A stretch of 35,710 bases of DNA from Rhodobacter sp. (GCA_020251025.1 JADCDI010000019.1:1-35710); one strand, 5' to 3'; shown: positions 8,551-17,378, counted from the first letter of the stretch. Notes: a model not told the origin generated them from the sequence alone. Numbers and translations: made by a program.

Positions 8551-8561
8551 TTGCGTTGCAG
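8551..8561. promoter_or_regulatory. Possible PhaR site between phaZ and phaC
   Basis: TTGCGTTGCAG read on the other strand is CTGC-AAC-GCAA, one mismatch from the TGC-rich CTGCN3GCAG pattern described for PhaR in related bacteria (recalled). It lies in the short divergent gap about 24 bases before the phaC start. Confidence 0.45.
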
Positions 8562-8584
8562 CACGATATTGGGGAAACGTCCTT

Positions 8585-10378
8585 ATGACAACCGGCGATG
8601 ACGAAGCGGGGGCGCGGCTGGACCGGCTGAACGCCAACCTTGCGAAAGTCGAAGAGTTGTCGCAGCGGCTTATGGTTGCGCTGTCACGGCGCAAACAGGC
8701 CGATCCGGCCCTGAGCGGGCCGGGTCAGGACGTCTATCTCAAGGCGGCGGCGGCCTATGTGGCCGAGATGATGCAAAATCCGGCAAAGATTCTGGAACAT
8801 CAGATCAGCTACTGGGGCAAAAGCCTGAAGCATTATGTCGAGGCCCAGCAGGTGCTGGCCAGGGGCAAGCTGGAGGCCCCCCCCGATTCGACACCGAAGG
8901 ACCGGCGCTTTTCGAACCCGCTGTGGGAAACGCACCCCTTCTTCAACTACCTCAAGCAGCAGTATCTGCTGTCTTCCGAAGCCGTGGCGAATGCCGTGGC
9001 CAGTCTGGACCATCTGGACCCGGCGGATCGCAAACGGGTCGAATACTTCTCAAAGCAGATCGTCGATTTGTTCGCGCCCACCAATTTTCTGGGAACAAAC
9101 CCCGATGCCCTGAGCCGCGCGGTGGAAACGGACGGCGAAAGCCTTGTGCAGGGGCTGGAAAACCTGGTGCGCGACATCGAGGCCAACGACGGCGACCTGC
9201 TGGTGACCCTTGCCGATCCGCAAGCCTTTCGCCTGGGCGAAAATATCGCCACCACGCCCGGGTCGGTGGTTTACCGCAACAGGATGCTGGAACTGATCCA
9301 GTACGCGCCCACAACCGAAAAGGTGTTCAGAATCCCGCTGGTCATCTTTCCGCCCTGGATCAACAAGTTCTACATCCTCGACCTTAAGCCGCAGAACAGC
9401 CTGATCAAGTGGATCGTCGATCAGGGTCACACGGTGTTCGTGGTCAGCTGGGTCAACCCCGATGCCAGCTACCGCGACGTGGGAATGGATGACTACATCC
9501 GCGACGGATACATCCGCGCCCTGACCGAAGTGCGCCGCATCACCGGGCAAAAGAAGGTGAATGCGGCAGGCTACTGCATTGCCGGCACCACGCTTGGCCT
9601 GACACTGGCACATCTGAAACAGGCGGGCGACACCTCGGTCAATTCTGCCACGTTTTTCACCACCCTGACGGACTTTTCCGATCCGGGAGAGGTGGGCGTC
9701 TTTCTGAACGATGATTTCGTCGACGGGATCGAACGGCAGACGGCGCAAGACGGCATCCTGTCAAGGCTCTTCATGAGCCGGACCTTCAGCTTTCTGCGGT
9801 CCAATGACCTGATCTATCAGCCGGCGATCAAAAGCTACATGCTTGGCGAGGCACCCGCCGCCTTTGACCTGCTGTTCTGGAATGGTGACGGGACCAATCT
9901 TCCGGCGAAGATGGCGATGGAATACCTGCGCGGCCTGTGCCAGCGTGACGAGTTTGCAAAGGGCAGGTTTCCGGTCCTTGGCACGCCGGTCTCGCTGCGT
10001 GACATCACCCTTCCCGTCTTTGCCGTTGCCTGCGAGACCGATCATATTGCCGCGTGGAAGGGATCGTTCAACGGGGTGCGCCAGTTCGGTTCAAAGGACA
10101 GGACCTTTGTCCTGGCACAGTCCGGCCACATCGCCGGCATCATCAATCCGCCCTCGAAAGGGAAGTACGGGCATTATGTCAGCGACGCGCCGATGACCTC
10201 GCCCGAAGACTGGAAGACCGCGTCAACCTTTCACGCCGGGTCCTGGTGGCCGCGCTGGGGTGCGTGGCTGTCGCGCCGCTCGGGGGCAAAGGTGGCGGCC
10301 AGGACCCCGGGCGATGGCGATCATCCGGTGCTGGCACCGGCCCCCGGTACCTATGTAACGGCCGAACCGGCTGCCTGA
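8585..10378 (+). CDS. phaC: Class I poly(3-hydroxyalkanoate) synthase
   Basis: The 597-residue enzyme polymerises (R)-3-hydroxyacyl-CoA, mainly 3-hydroxybutyryl-CoA, at the surface of PHB granules. The N-terminal PhaC domain covers about residues 60-240. It is followed by an alpha/beta-hydrolase catalytic domain with the modified lipase box GYCIAG (nucleophile Cys331), Asp486 in ACETDHIAAW and His515 in AQSGHIAG. The block FPPWINKFYILDLKP is typical of class I enzymes, and the length is normal. It is read with phaP and phaR downstream and is divergent from phaZ. The start follows a GGGGAAACG stretch. No phaA or phaB is in the window, so the precursor genes must lie elsewhere. Confidence 0.97.
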   Translation: MTTGDDEAGARLDRLNANLAKVEELSQRLMVALSRRKQADPALSGPGQDVYLKAAAAYVAEMMQNPAKILEHQISYWGKSLKHYVEAQQVLARGKLEAPPDSTPKDRRFSNPLWETHPFFNYLKQQYLLSSEAVANAVASLDHLDPADRKRVEYFSKQIVDLFAPTNFLGTNPDALSRAVETDGESLVQGLENLVRDIEANDGDLLVTLADPQAFRLGENIATTPGSVVYRNRMLELIQYAPTTEKVFRIPLVIFPPWINKFYILDLKPQNSLIKWIVDQGHTVFVVSWVNPDASYRDVGMDDYIRDGYIRALTEVRRITGQKKVNAAGYCIAGTTLGLTLAHLKQAGDTSVNSATFFTTLTDFSDPGEVGVFLNDDFVDGIERQTAQDGILSRLFMSRTFSFLRSNDLIYQPAIKSYMLGEAPAAFDLLFWNGDGTNLPAKMAMEYLRGLCQRDEFAKGRFPVLGTPVSLRDITLPVFAVACETDHIAAWKGSFNGVRQFGSKDRTFVLAQSGHIAGIINPPSKGKYGHYVSDAPMTSPEDWKTASTFHAGSWWPRWGAWLSRRSGAKVAARTPGDGDHPVLAPAPGTYVTAEPAA

Positions 10379-10413
10379 TCCTGACTGGCGGCATGGCCAG
10401 CGCAGAAAATGCC

Positions 10414-10451
10414 GCAGTGCAGAAAATAGCGCTTGCATTTCTGCACTGCAG
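10414..10451. promoter_or_regulatory. PhaR-type operator upstream of phaP
   Basis: GCAGTGCAGAAA (10414-10425) and TTTCTGCACTGC (10438-10449) form a perfect 12-bp inverted repeat with a 12-base spacer. The right arm contains CTGC-ACT-GCAG (10441-10451), an exact CTGCN3GCAG match. It sits about 60 bases before the phaP start, where the repressor PhaR is known to act in related species. Confidence 0.7.
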
Positions 10452-10507
10452 CATCTATCTGTTTCCCATCCGGACGCAGAACGCGGCCACGTGCAGGAGC
10501 ATTGACC

Positions 10508-10957
10508 ATGACGAAGACACCCGACCTGACCAAATACATGCAGGATGCCATGGCGTCCTTCCCGGTTGACGCCAAGGCGTTCCAGGATGCGTTCAAGACC
10601 CAGGCGGCGCTGGCCGAGAAAATCTCGAAAGTTGCCCTCGAAGCCGCCGAGAAATCGACCGAGATCAGCTCGAAATGGGCGAAGGAAACCATTGCGCGCC
10701 TGAACACCGTTGCAAAAGCCAAATCCGAGCCGACCGACTATACCAAGGCCGCGACCGACTTTGCCTCGGCGTCCGCCGAACTGGCGACCGAGCACATGGC
10801 CGCCTTCGCCGAAGTCGCGAAGAAAGTGCAGATGGAAACGGTCGAGCTGATGCTGGCTGCCGGCAAGGACCTGTCCGAAGACGCAACCGCCGCCGTGAAG
10901 AAAGCAACCGCCGAGGTCACGACGGCCGCAAAGAAAGTCGCCGCCGCCGCGAAGTAA
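10508..10957 (+). CDS. phaP: Phasin, PHB granule-associated protein
   Basis: The 149-residue protein coats PHB granules and controls their number and size. It is highly helical and rich in Ala, Lys, Glu and Thr, with no Cys, and its C-terminal third (KKATAEVTTAAKKVAAAAK) is strongly amphipathic, as in phasins. The start at 10508 is chosen because a CAGGAG box lies upstream and MTKTPDLTKYMQDAMASFP matches the usual phasin N-terminus; an open frame continues upstream to 10433 but would cross the operator. It lies between phaC and phaR, is preceded by a strong PhaR-like operator and is followed by a terminator hairpin. It is therefore probably transcribed on its own at high level when PHB titrates PhaR. 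Confidence 0.93.
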   Translation: MTKTPDLTKYMQDAMASFPVDAKAFQDAFKTQAALAEKISKVALEAAEKSTEISSKWAKETIARLNTVAKAKSEPTDYTKAATDFASASAELATEHMAAFAEVAKKVQMETVELMLAAGKDLSEDATAAVKKATAEVTTAAKKVAAAAK

Positions 10958-11019
10958 GCGCCAGGTGACCTGAGACGATCCGCGTCAAATCTGCTTCCTC
11001 CCTGGCAGACCGGCGCGTG

Positions 11020-11050
11020 GGGCGGGCTTTGAAAGCCCGCCCTTTCTTTT
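11020..11050 (+). terminator. Rho-independent terminator after phaP
   Basis: GGGCGGGCTT (11020-11029) pairs with AAGCCCGCCC (11033-11042) around a three-base loop and is followed by the T-rich CTTTCTTTT run. It lies 60 bases past phaP and before the phaR promoter region. Confidence 0.85.
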
Positions 11051-11074
11051 GGCTCTGCGCTGCCTTAAGCTTCC

Positions 11075-11085
11075 TTGCAGTGCAG
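11075..11085. promoter_or_regulatory. Possible PhaR site upstream of phaR
   Basis: TTGCAGTGCAG read on the other strand is CTGC-ACT-GCAA, one base from CTGCN3GCAG and sharing the CTGCACTGCA core of the phaP operator. Its place 20 bases before the phaR start fits autoregulation. Confidence 0.55.
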
Positions 11086-11105
11086 GAACCTTGGGGAGGC
11101 TGGCC

Positions 11106-11678
11106 ATGGCCGATACCGGAAAACCGCTGCTCATCAAGCGCTATGCCAGCCGGCGGCTGTACAACACCGAAACCAGCGACTACGTCACGCTGGAGGATAT
11201 CGCAGGCTTCATCCGCGCCGGACGCGACGTGCAGATCGTCGATCTGAAATCGGGCGATGACCTGACGCGCCAGTATCTTCTGCAGATCGTGGCCGAGCAT
11301 GAAAGCAAGGGCGAGAATGTTCTGCCCATCAACGTTCTGACTGATCTGGTGCGCAGCTACACAAGCGAAGTTCAAAGCATCGTGCCGCAGTTCCTGGCCA
11401 TGTCGTTCGAGATGTTCCGCAACGGCCAGTCCAGGATGATGGAAAATCTTACCGGGCTGCCGAACCCCATGGCAAAGGTGCCGGGGTTTGACGACCTGTT
11501 GAAGCAGCAGGAAAACTTCATGAAGACGCTGCTCTCGGGCATGTCGACCATCCCCGGCTGGACCGGCACAGGCCCTGCGCGGACCGAGGCGGATGCGCCG
11601 GACGCCACCGGTGCCGACGACCTGGCGCAGATCAAAAAGCAATTGGCCGAGTTGCAGACCAAGCTTTCCAAGCTGTGA
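11106..11678 (+). CDS. phaR: PHB synthesis repressor PhaR
   Basis: The 190-residue regulator has the N-terminal PHB/PHA accumulation DNA-binding domain with the signature KRYASRRLYNT (residues 11-21), followed by the PHB-binding region. PhaR represses phaP and itself and is released from DNA when it binds nascent PHB. The start at 11106 (GGGGAGG upstream) is preferred over the in-frame ATG at 11049, which lies inside the operator region. The C-terminal part ends with a short Leu/Lys heptad-like helix (IKKQLAELQTKLSKL). The gene follows phaP and its terminator and thus has its own promoter, with a PhaR-like site just upstream. Confidence 0.95.
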   Translation: MADTGKPLLIKRYASRRLYNTETSDYVTLEDIAGFIRAGRDVQIVDLKSGDDLTRQYLLQIVAEHESKGENVLPINVLTDLVRSYTSEVQSIVPQFLAMSFEMFRNGQSRMMENLTGLPNPMAKVPGFDDLLKQQENFMKTLLSGMSTIPGWTGTGPARTEADAPDATGADDLAQIKKQLAELQTKLSKL

Positions 11679-11730
11679 CTCTGCCGGGCATCTCTGCGCG
11701 GGCGGCCTGTGCGGCGACAGGTGCCGCCCC

Positions 11731-12705
11731 ATGACGGAACCGCCCGGTCGCGTCACCTTGTGGGGCATCGAAGTGTTCCTTGCCACCGCCGAGGAAGGGT
11801 CCATTTCAGCCGCAGCGCGGCGTCTTGCGGCCAGCCCTTCGACCGTCAGCCAGCAATTGTCGGGACTGGAGACGGCCCTTGGGGCCATTCTGCTTGACCG
11901 GGGGGCCCGTCCGATGCGGCTTACTCCGGCAGGGGGGATGTTCCGCCGCCATGCCCAGACGATTCTGAATGCGGCGCTGGAAGCGCGGGCAGAGTTGGCG
12001 ATGTCCGACATGTCGGCACTGACGACCCTGCGCCTTGGCATGATCGAGGATCTTGACGCCGAGGTGACGCCGCGCCTTCTGTCTGCCATGGCGGCAGAGC
12101 TGCGCGGCTGCCGGTTCCTGCTGGAAACCGGCGCAAGCCACCGGCTGATGGAACAACTGGACGGGCGGGCGCTGGATGTTGTCGTTGCGGCCGATCTGGG
12201 CGCTGAACTGGGGCCGGGTGACTGGGCCGAGGTGCATCCGCTGCTGACCGAACCCTATGTCATTGCCGCCCCGCGCGGGGTGATCGACAGGGCGGGCGAT
12301 GTGCGGGCGCAACTGATGACGCTGCCGATGATCCAGTATACCTCGCGCCACCTGATGGGCCGGCAGATTGCCGCACATCTGATGCAGCAGAACCTGCGCC
12401 TTGCGCACCGCTTCGAACTGGACAGCTATCATGCGATCATGGCGATGGTTTCGGGCGGCGCAGGATGGACCATCCTGACGCCCCTGGGGGTTACCCATGC
12501 GCAAAGGTTCCGCGATGCAACGGATGTTCTGCCGCTGCCCTTTGCCCCGCTGTCGCGGACGATTTCGCTTCATGCGCGCGTCGATGTGCTGAAAGACATG
12601 CCGCAGCGCATGGCGGGGCTTTTGCGCCCCTTGCTGCAGGCCCAGGTCGTTGGCCCTGCGGTTGCACAGCTTCCCTGGCTGTCGGGCCAGCTCAGGGTGC
12701 TCTAA
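11731..12705 (+). CDS. LysR-family transcriptional regulator
   Basis: The 324-residue protein has a LysR-type winged helix-turn-helix at about residues 8-68 (GSISAAARRLAASPSTVSQQ, then LETALGAILLDRG) and a C-terminal substrate-binding domain of the periplasmic-binding-protein fold. Such regulators act as tetramers that respond to a small effector. The start at 11731 (MTEPPGRVTLWGIEVFL) fits the usual spacing to the HTH; the frame upstream of it overlaps phaR and is ignored. The gene converges with the aminotransferase, four bases apart, so it does not have the usual divergent target next to it. It could act on the amine-uptake operon starting near 22306 or elsewhere; the target cannot be told from sequence. 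Confidence 0.9.
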   Translation: MTEPPGRVTLWGIEVFLATAEEGSISAAARRLAASPSTVSQQLSGLETALGAILLDRGARPMRLTPAGGMFRRHAQTILNAALEARAELAMSDMSALTTLRLGMIEDLDAEVTPRLLSAMAAELRGCRFLLETGASHRLMEQLDGRALDVVVAADLGAELGPGDWAEVHPLLTEPYVIAAPRGVIDRAGDVRAQLMTLPMIQYTSRHLMGRQIAAHLMQQNLRLAHRFELDSYHAIMAMVSGGAGWTILTPLGVTHAQRFRDATDVLPLPFAPLSRTISLHARVDVLKDMPQRMAGLLRPLLQAQVVGPAVAQLPWLSGQLRVL

Positions 12706-12709
12706 GGGA

Positions 12710-13897
12710 TCAGCCCCGTACCTCTGTTGCGGCAGAGATCAGCGCATCGGCAATGAAATCAAGGTCAGGCCGGGTCAGGCGGGCGGGCAGCCGGGTGTCG
12801 CAGGCCCGCATCAGCATGGCACGGGTCATCGGCAGGTCCGGCGGCGTTCCCAGGAACTGCCAGTTCCAGAAGGCGCGTGCGTTGCCTTCGCTCAGCCCGA
12901 AGATCTGAACCGACACGCCGCGCGCCTTTGCAGCCTGCTGAAAGCCAAGCGCCTGGGCATCGGTTTCGAACCCGGTCAGGTTGAACTGGATGGAATCCGG
13001 GGCGCGCTCTTCGGGCCCCAGGGCGGGCGGCACGGTCAGCCAGGGCGACGTGTTCAGCCGGCCGGCCACGTAATCATGGTTGGCCCGGCCCTGCGCCACG
13101 CGGCGGGCAACCTCTGGCAGTTGCGGGCGGATGACGGCGGCCGACAGGTTCTGCATGCGCATGTTGTAAAGCGGCAGCTTGTTCTGCCAGTGGCCGAAGC
13201 TGTTCTGCAGGCCCGGATGCTTCTTCCAGTTTTCCTCATAGGCACCCGACATGATCACGGCACGGGCGGCCAGTTCCGGATCATCGGTAATCAGGATGCC
13301 GCCTTCGCCGGCATTCACCAGCTTGTAGGACTGAAAGCTGAAGCAGCCGATCCTGCCGATTGTCCCGATCCTGCGCCCCGCCCAGGTGGTGCCCAGCGAA
13401 TGCGCGGCATCTTCGATGACCGGAATGCCGCGCGCATCGCACAGCGCCATGATCGCATCCATGTCGCTGGTATGTCCGCGCATATGGCTGATCAGCACCG
13501 CCTGCGCGTCGTCCAGCTTCGCTTCCAGGTCGGCGATATCGACCCGGTAATCGCTGCCCACCTCGACCAGGACGGGAACGCAATCCGCATGAACCACGGC
13601 AGACGGGACGGCGGCGAAGGTGAAGGCGGGGATCAAAATCTTCGCACTCTTCGGCAGATCAAGCGCCTTGATCGAGATGAACAGCGCAGCCGAGCAGGAC
13701 GAGACGGCCAGCGCATAGCGGCTGCCCATCAGTTCGGCGAATTCGGCCTCCAGAAGGGCGACAGGGGCATCTTTCGGCGCAGTGTAGCGAAACAGATCGC
13801 CCGAGCGCAGCAGGCGGTCGATCTCGGCGCGCGCGGCCTCGGGGATGGGTTCGGCATCGTAAAGGTTCGGGGCCAGGGTCTGTCCGTCCGGGGCCAT
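12710..13897 (-). CDS. DegT/DnrJ/EryC1/StrS-type PLP aminotransferase
   Basis: The 395-residue enzyme has fold type I PLP features: ALAVSSCSAALFIS (phosphate-binding region), IPAFTFAAVPSAVV, IEDAAHSLGT with the ring-contacting Asp163, and SFQSYKLVNAGEGG with Lys192 as the Schiff-base lysine. This is the DegT/StrS family, which usually aminates keto-sugars or cyclitols, but no nucleotide-sugar genes are nearby. Its position directly behind the amine-catabolism block on the same strand suggests it could process an amino or keto intermediate instead, or belong to its own unit. The start at 13897 has GGAAAGG upstream. The family call is strong; the substrate is open. Confidence 0.87.
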   Translation of the reverse strand: MAPDGQTLAPNLYDAEPIPEAARAEIDRLLRSGDLFRYTAPKDAPVALLEAEFAELMGSRYALAVSSCSAALFISIKALDLPKSAKILIPAFTFAAVPSAVVHADCVPVLVEVGSDYRVDIADLEAKLDDAQAVLISHMRGHTSDMDAIMALCDARGIPVIEDAAHSLGTTWAGRRIGTIGRIGCFSFQSYKLVNAGEGGILITDDPELAARAVIMSGAYEENWKKHPGLQNSFGHWQNKLPLYNMRMQNLSAAVIRPQLPEVARRVAQGRANHDYVAGRLNTSPWLTVPPALGPEERAPDSIQFNLTGFETDAQALGFQQAAKARGVSVQIFGLSEGNARAFWNWQFLGTPPDLPMTRAMLMRACDTRLPARLTRPDLDFIADALISAATEVRG

Positions 13898-13998
13898 AAG
13901 ATGCGCCTTTCCTGAAACTGATCTTCGGGAAAACTGTAAGGTGAATGAAGCGATTTGGCGAGGGCCAAGTTTCCCGCACCGGTCATGCCTTGCCGGTC

Positions 13999-14024
13999 GG
14001 GGGTGTGACGTTACGTCATCCCCC
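13999..14024 (-). terminator. Hairpin just after the puuB-like gene
   Basis: TGACG (14006-14010) and CGTCA (14014-14018) pair around TTA, and GGGGG (13999-14003) pairs with CCCCC (14020-14024) with a small bulge. It starts three bases beyond the stop codon of the oxidase gene and has no clear T tract, so it may end transcription weakly or only protect the transcript end. Confidence 0.45.
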
Positions 14025-14026
14025 GG

Positions 14027-15328
14027 TCAGAGTCCAAGGCGGTCGCGCAGGGAATACCAGGTCATTGCCAGCACAAGAAGGGGCCAGCGCATGGCCACAC
14101 CGCCCGGGAAACTGGCCTGCGGCACCGATGCCATGACATCAAAGCGTTCCGCCTGCCCGGCCACCGCTTCGGCCAGAATCCTGCCCGCCAGCGTGGCCAT
14201 GGCCACACCGTGCCCGGAATAGCCGGAGGCGGACAGCACATGGGCGCTGGGCCGGGTGAAGCAGGGCATGCGGTTCATCGTGATGGCAAGCGTGCCGCCC
14301 CAGGCATAATCGATGCGGACATCGGCCAGTTGCGGATAAATCCGAAGCATCGGCTTGCGGACTGTGCGAAGAATGTCGGGAAAGCGGTAGCCATAGCTTT
14401 CGCCACCGCCGAACAGCAGGCGGTCATCCTCGCTCAGTCGCCAGTAATTCACGACAAAGCGCGAATCCGCCACGGCAACAGGCTGTGCCAGAACCTCCCG
14501 CGCCCTTGCGCCCAGGGGTTCAGTCGCCACGATGAAGTTGTTGACCGGCATCACCCGCGCCGCCACCTTCGGGTTCAGCCCGCCCAGATAGCCGTTGGCG
14601 GCAAGGATGACATGATCCGCCAGGACATGGCCCTGCGCGGTGCGCACCAGCGGCCTTGCGCCGTCTTCAACCGCATGGACCAGCGTCGTTTCGCAGATCC
14701 GGACACCCGCCCCGGCTGCGGCCTGTGCCAGACCCAGCGCGTAGTTGAGCGGGTGCAGATGGCCCGCGCCCCGGTCGATCTCGCCGCCCCGGAAGGCATC
14801 CGATCCGATCAGGGCGCGGATGCCGGCGCGATCCAGCGGTTCCAGTTGCCCGTATCCGTAATCGCGGCGCAAACGTTCGGCATAGGCGTGCAGGACGCCA
14901 ACCTCGCGGTCACTGGTGCAGGCATGGGCAACGCCGGGGTAAAAGGTGACCGGCATGGCGTGCGTTGTGATCAGGCCGCGCACCAGCGCCTTGGCCTCTT
15001 CCGCCATGTCCCACAGGCGGCGGGCCTGCGGCAGGCCCACCCTCTTTTCCAGATCATCCTGATCCAGCCTTTGCCCGGACCCGACCTGCCCGCCGTTGCG
15101 CCCCGATGCGCCGAAGCCCACCCGGTGTGCTTCCAGCAGGATCACCGAAAAGCCGCGCTGCGCCAGATGCAGCGCCGCAGACAAACCGGTATAGCCCCCG
15201 CCCACCACGCAGACATCTGCCCGCGCCTCGCCCATAAGCGCGGGAAACGGTGCCAGCGGGGTGGCCGTGGCCGCATAGTACGACGCCGGGTATTGCCCGG
15301 CCCGGTCGTTTGCAAAAAGCAGGTTCAT
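14027..15328 (-). CDS. FAD-dependent amine oxidoreductase, PuuB/OrdL type
   Basis: The 433-residue flavoenzyme has the Rossmann motif VCVVGGGYTGLSAALHLAQRG (residues 39 on), Glu66 for the ADP ribose and GFGASGRNGGQ. The C-terminal DAO-fold blocks are YAWGGTLAITMNRMP and SGYSGHGVAMATLAGRILAEA. These match gamma-glutamylputrescine oxidase PuuB, which oxidises a gamma-glutamylated amine to an aldehyde with release of ammonia and hydrogen peroxide. Its start codon overlaps the stop of the upstream GS-like ligase by four bases (ATGA), a sign of translational coupling and of acting on that ligase's product. It is the last gene of the block, and a hairpin follows. The exact amine substrate is not known. 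Confidence 0.88.
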   Translation of the reverse strand: MNLLFANDRAGQYPASYYAATATPLAPFPALMGEARADVCVVGGGYTGLSAALHLAQRGFSVILLEAHRVGFGASGRNGGQVGSGQRLDQDDLEKRVGLPQARRLWDMAEEAKALVRGLITTHAMPVTFYPGVAHACTSDREVGVLHAYAERLRRDYGYGQLEPLDRAGIRALIGSDAFRGGEIDRGAGHLHPLNYALGLAQAAAGAGVRICETTLVHAVEDGARPLVRTAQGHVLADHVILAANGYLGGLNPKVAARVMPVNNFIVATEPLGARAREVLAQPVAVADSRFVVNYWRLSEDDRLLFGGGESYGYRFPDILRTVRKPMLRIYPQLADVRIDYAWGGTLAITMNRMPCFTRPSAHVLSASGYSGHGVAMATLAGRILAEAVAGQAERFDVMASVPQASFPGGVAMRWPLLVLAMTWYSLRDRLGL

Positions 15329-16680
15329 ACGTTCAAAAGCAGGTGTTCACGTTCCCAGGGGCTGATGACCTGCAGGAATTCCTTGTATTCGTTGCGCTTG
15401 ACGGAATCGTAGACCGAACAGAACCCGGCCCCCAGCACCTCTTGCAGGGATTTGTCCTCGTCCAGCAGATCAAGCGCATCGCCCAGGTTGTAGGGCAGTT
15501 CGGTTTCGATGTTATAGGCATCGCCCGTGCATTCGTCGCGCGGCATCCTGCCTTCCTTAAGGCCCAGGTATCCGCAGGCAAGCGACGCTGCCAAGCCAAG
15601 ATAGGGGTTGCAATCCATGCCCGCCAGCCGGTTTTCCAGACGGCGCGCCTCGGGACCCGAGATGGGGACGCGCAGGCCGGTCGTGCGGTTGTCGCGGCCC
15701 CATTCCAGATTGATGGGTGCGGCGAAATCGGGGACGTAGCGGCGGTAACTGTTGACGTAAGGCGCCAGAAGGGCAACGGCCCCCGGCAGGTGGTTCTGCA
15801 TCCCGGCGATGAAATGCAGGAAGTGCTGCGTTTCGGCCCCCTTGCGGTCCGAGAAGATGTTCTTGCCGGTCTTGAGGTCCACCACCGAATGATGGATGTG
15901 CATGGCCGATCCCGGTTCCCCTTCGATCGGCTTGGCCATGAAGGTGGCAAAACAATCGTGGCGCAGGGCGGCTTCGCGGATCAGCCGCTTGAAGAAGAAT
16001 ATCTCGTCCGCCAGCCGCACCGGGTCGCCATGGGCCAGGTTGATCTCGACCTGGCCTGCGCCGCCTTCCTGAAGGATGCCGTCAATCTCGAACCCCTGGG
16101 CTTCGGCGAAATCATAGATGTCATCGATGACCTTGCCGTATTCGTCGACCGCACTCATCGAATAGGCCTGCTTGCCGGCGGCGCGGCGCCCCGAGCGGCC
16201 CATGGGCGGCATCACGGGCATGTTGGGATCAAGGTTGCGCGCCGTCAGGAAGAATTCCATTTCCGGGGCGACAACCGGCTGCCACCCTTCGGCGTTGTAC
16301 AACTCCACAACCCGGCGCAGCACGTTGCGCGGGGCCGTGGGCACGGGTTTGCCGGACGGGTCCTGCGCATCGTGGATGATCTGCAAGGTGACGTCCGCCG
16401 TCCAGGGGGCGGCGGTGGCCGTGGAAAAGTCAGGGATCAGGATCATGTCGGGCTCGGTGAACTGGCCCGACGGATTGTCGGCCCATTCACCGGTGATCGT
16501 CTGCAGGAAGATCGAATTCGGCAGAAAGAAACTTGCCTGCCGGGCGAATTTCGAAGCCGGCATCGCCTTGCCGCGGGCCACACCGGCAATGTCGCCGATG
16601 ATGCACTCCACCTCGTCAACACGGCGCCCCGCGATATAGTCCCGGGCTGCCTCGGGCAGTTGTTCGGTCCATTTGGCCAT
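15325..16680 (-). CDS. Glutamine-synthetase-like gamma-glutamyl-amine ligase, PuuA type
   Basis: The 451-residue protein belongs to the glutamine synthetase family. The N-terminal beta-grasp domain is followed by the catalytic barrel with APEMEFFLTA (metal-binding Glu), HIHHSVVDLKTGKN (ATP/glutamate region), INLEWGRDNRTTGLRVP and RLAGMDCNPYLGLAASLA. PuuA-type members use ATP to join glutamate to a polyamine or other amine and not to ammonia. The link to PuuB is strong because the genes overlap. No adenylylation-loop tyrosine context of classical GlnA is visible. The start MAKWTEQLPEAARDYIAG at 16680 follows a gap of 17 bases after the amidotransferase gene. Confidence 0.88.
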   Translation of the reverse strand: MAKWTEQLPEAARDYIAGRRVDEVECIIGDIAGVARGKAMPASKFARQASFFLPNSIFLQTITGEWADNPSGQFTEPDMILIPDFSTATAAPWTADVTLQIIHDAQDPSGKPVPTAPRNVLRRVVELYNAEGWQPVVAPEMEFFLTARNLDPNMPVMPPMGRSGRRAAGKQAYSMSAVDEYGKVIDDIYDFAEAQGFEIDGILQEGGAGQVEINLAHGDPVRLADEIFFFKRLIREAALRHDCFATFMAKPIEGEPGSAMHIHHSVVDLKTGKNIFSDRKGAETQHFLHFIAGMQNHLPGAVALLAPYVNSYRRYVPDFAAPINLEWGRDNRTTGLRVPISGPEARRLENRLAGMDCNPYLGLAASLACGYLGLKEGRMPRDECTGDAYNIETELPYNLGDALDLLDEDKSLQEVLGAGFCSVYDSVKRNEYKEFLQVISPWEREHLLLNV

Positions 16681-16697
16681 GGCTCACACTCTTGGTT

Positions 16698-17378
16698 TCA
16701 CCCGCGCGGGTGCTTGAAAAATCCGGCAATCCGGTCGGCGATCATGCGGTCCTGCAGCGGGGTATCCAGCCGCGCCACCGCGTCATCAAGCAGGGGGTCG
16801 GGCACAAGGCCGCGGCCGCGGGTGCGGATCAGACCATCGATGAAATCGCCCGTGAATTCAGGGTGCGCCTGCACCGTAAAGGCGCGGTCCCCGTAGAGCA
16901 GCGCGGCATTTTCGCAAAAGCCGTTGCTGGCGATCACCCTGGCCTGCGCCGGCCTTTCCACGACCTGATCCTGATGCCAGGCGTTGAGTGTCAGCGTCTC
17001 GCCGTCAAAGTCATAGGGCGTTGGCCCCACCGACCAGCCGCCCCGGTACTTTTCCACCCGCCCGCCCATCGCCTTGGCTATGATCTGATGGCCGAAACAG
17101 ATCCCCACCAGCGGCACGGCGGCGGCATAGGCATCGCGGATGAACGCCTCCAGCGGGGGAATCCAGGGATGATCCTCATAGGCCCCATGGCGCGAGCCTG
17201 TGATCAGCCAGCCTTGCGCGTCATGGATGCTTGCAGGAAATTCGCCGTCCACCACCGCCCAGGTGCGGAACGTCAGACCACGCCCGTCCAGCAGGCGGGC
17301 GAACATGGCCGGATAGTCACCGGACCGGTCAATCAGGGCGTCCGGGGCATGGCCGGTTTGCAGGATGCCGATCTGCAT
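16698..17378 (-). CDS. Class I glutamine amidotransferase-like hydrolase
   Basis: The 226-residue protein has the class I amidotransferase triad: nucleophile Cys94 in VGICFGHQIIAKAMGG, then His172 and Glu174 in VQAHPEF. It stands alone without a synthetase domain, like GMP-synthase-like amidotransferases. Between two GS-like ligases and ahead of PuuB, its likely job is to hydrolyse a gamma-glutamyl bond, as PuuD does for gamma-glutamyl-GABA. It is not a close PuuD by motif, because the nucleophile block has the GMP-synthase-like GHQ. Role by context only; family by motif. Confidence 0.85.
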   Translation of the reverse strand: MQIGILQTGHAPDALIDRSGDYPAMFARLLDGRGLTFRTWAVVDGEFPASIHDAQGWLITGSRHGAYEDHPWIPPLEAFIRDAYAAAVPLVGICFGHQIIAKAMGGRVEKYRGGWSVGPTPYDFDGETLTLNAWHQDQVVERPAQARVIASNGFCENAALLYGDRAFTVQAHPEFTGDFIDGLIRTRGRGLVPDPLLDDAVARLDTPLQDRMIADRIAGFFKHPRG

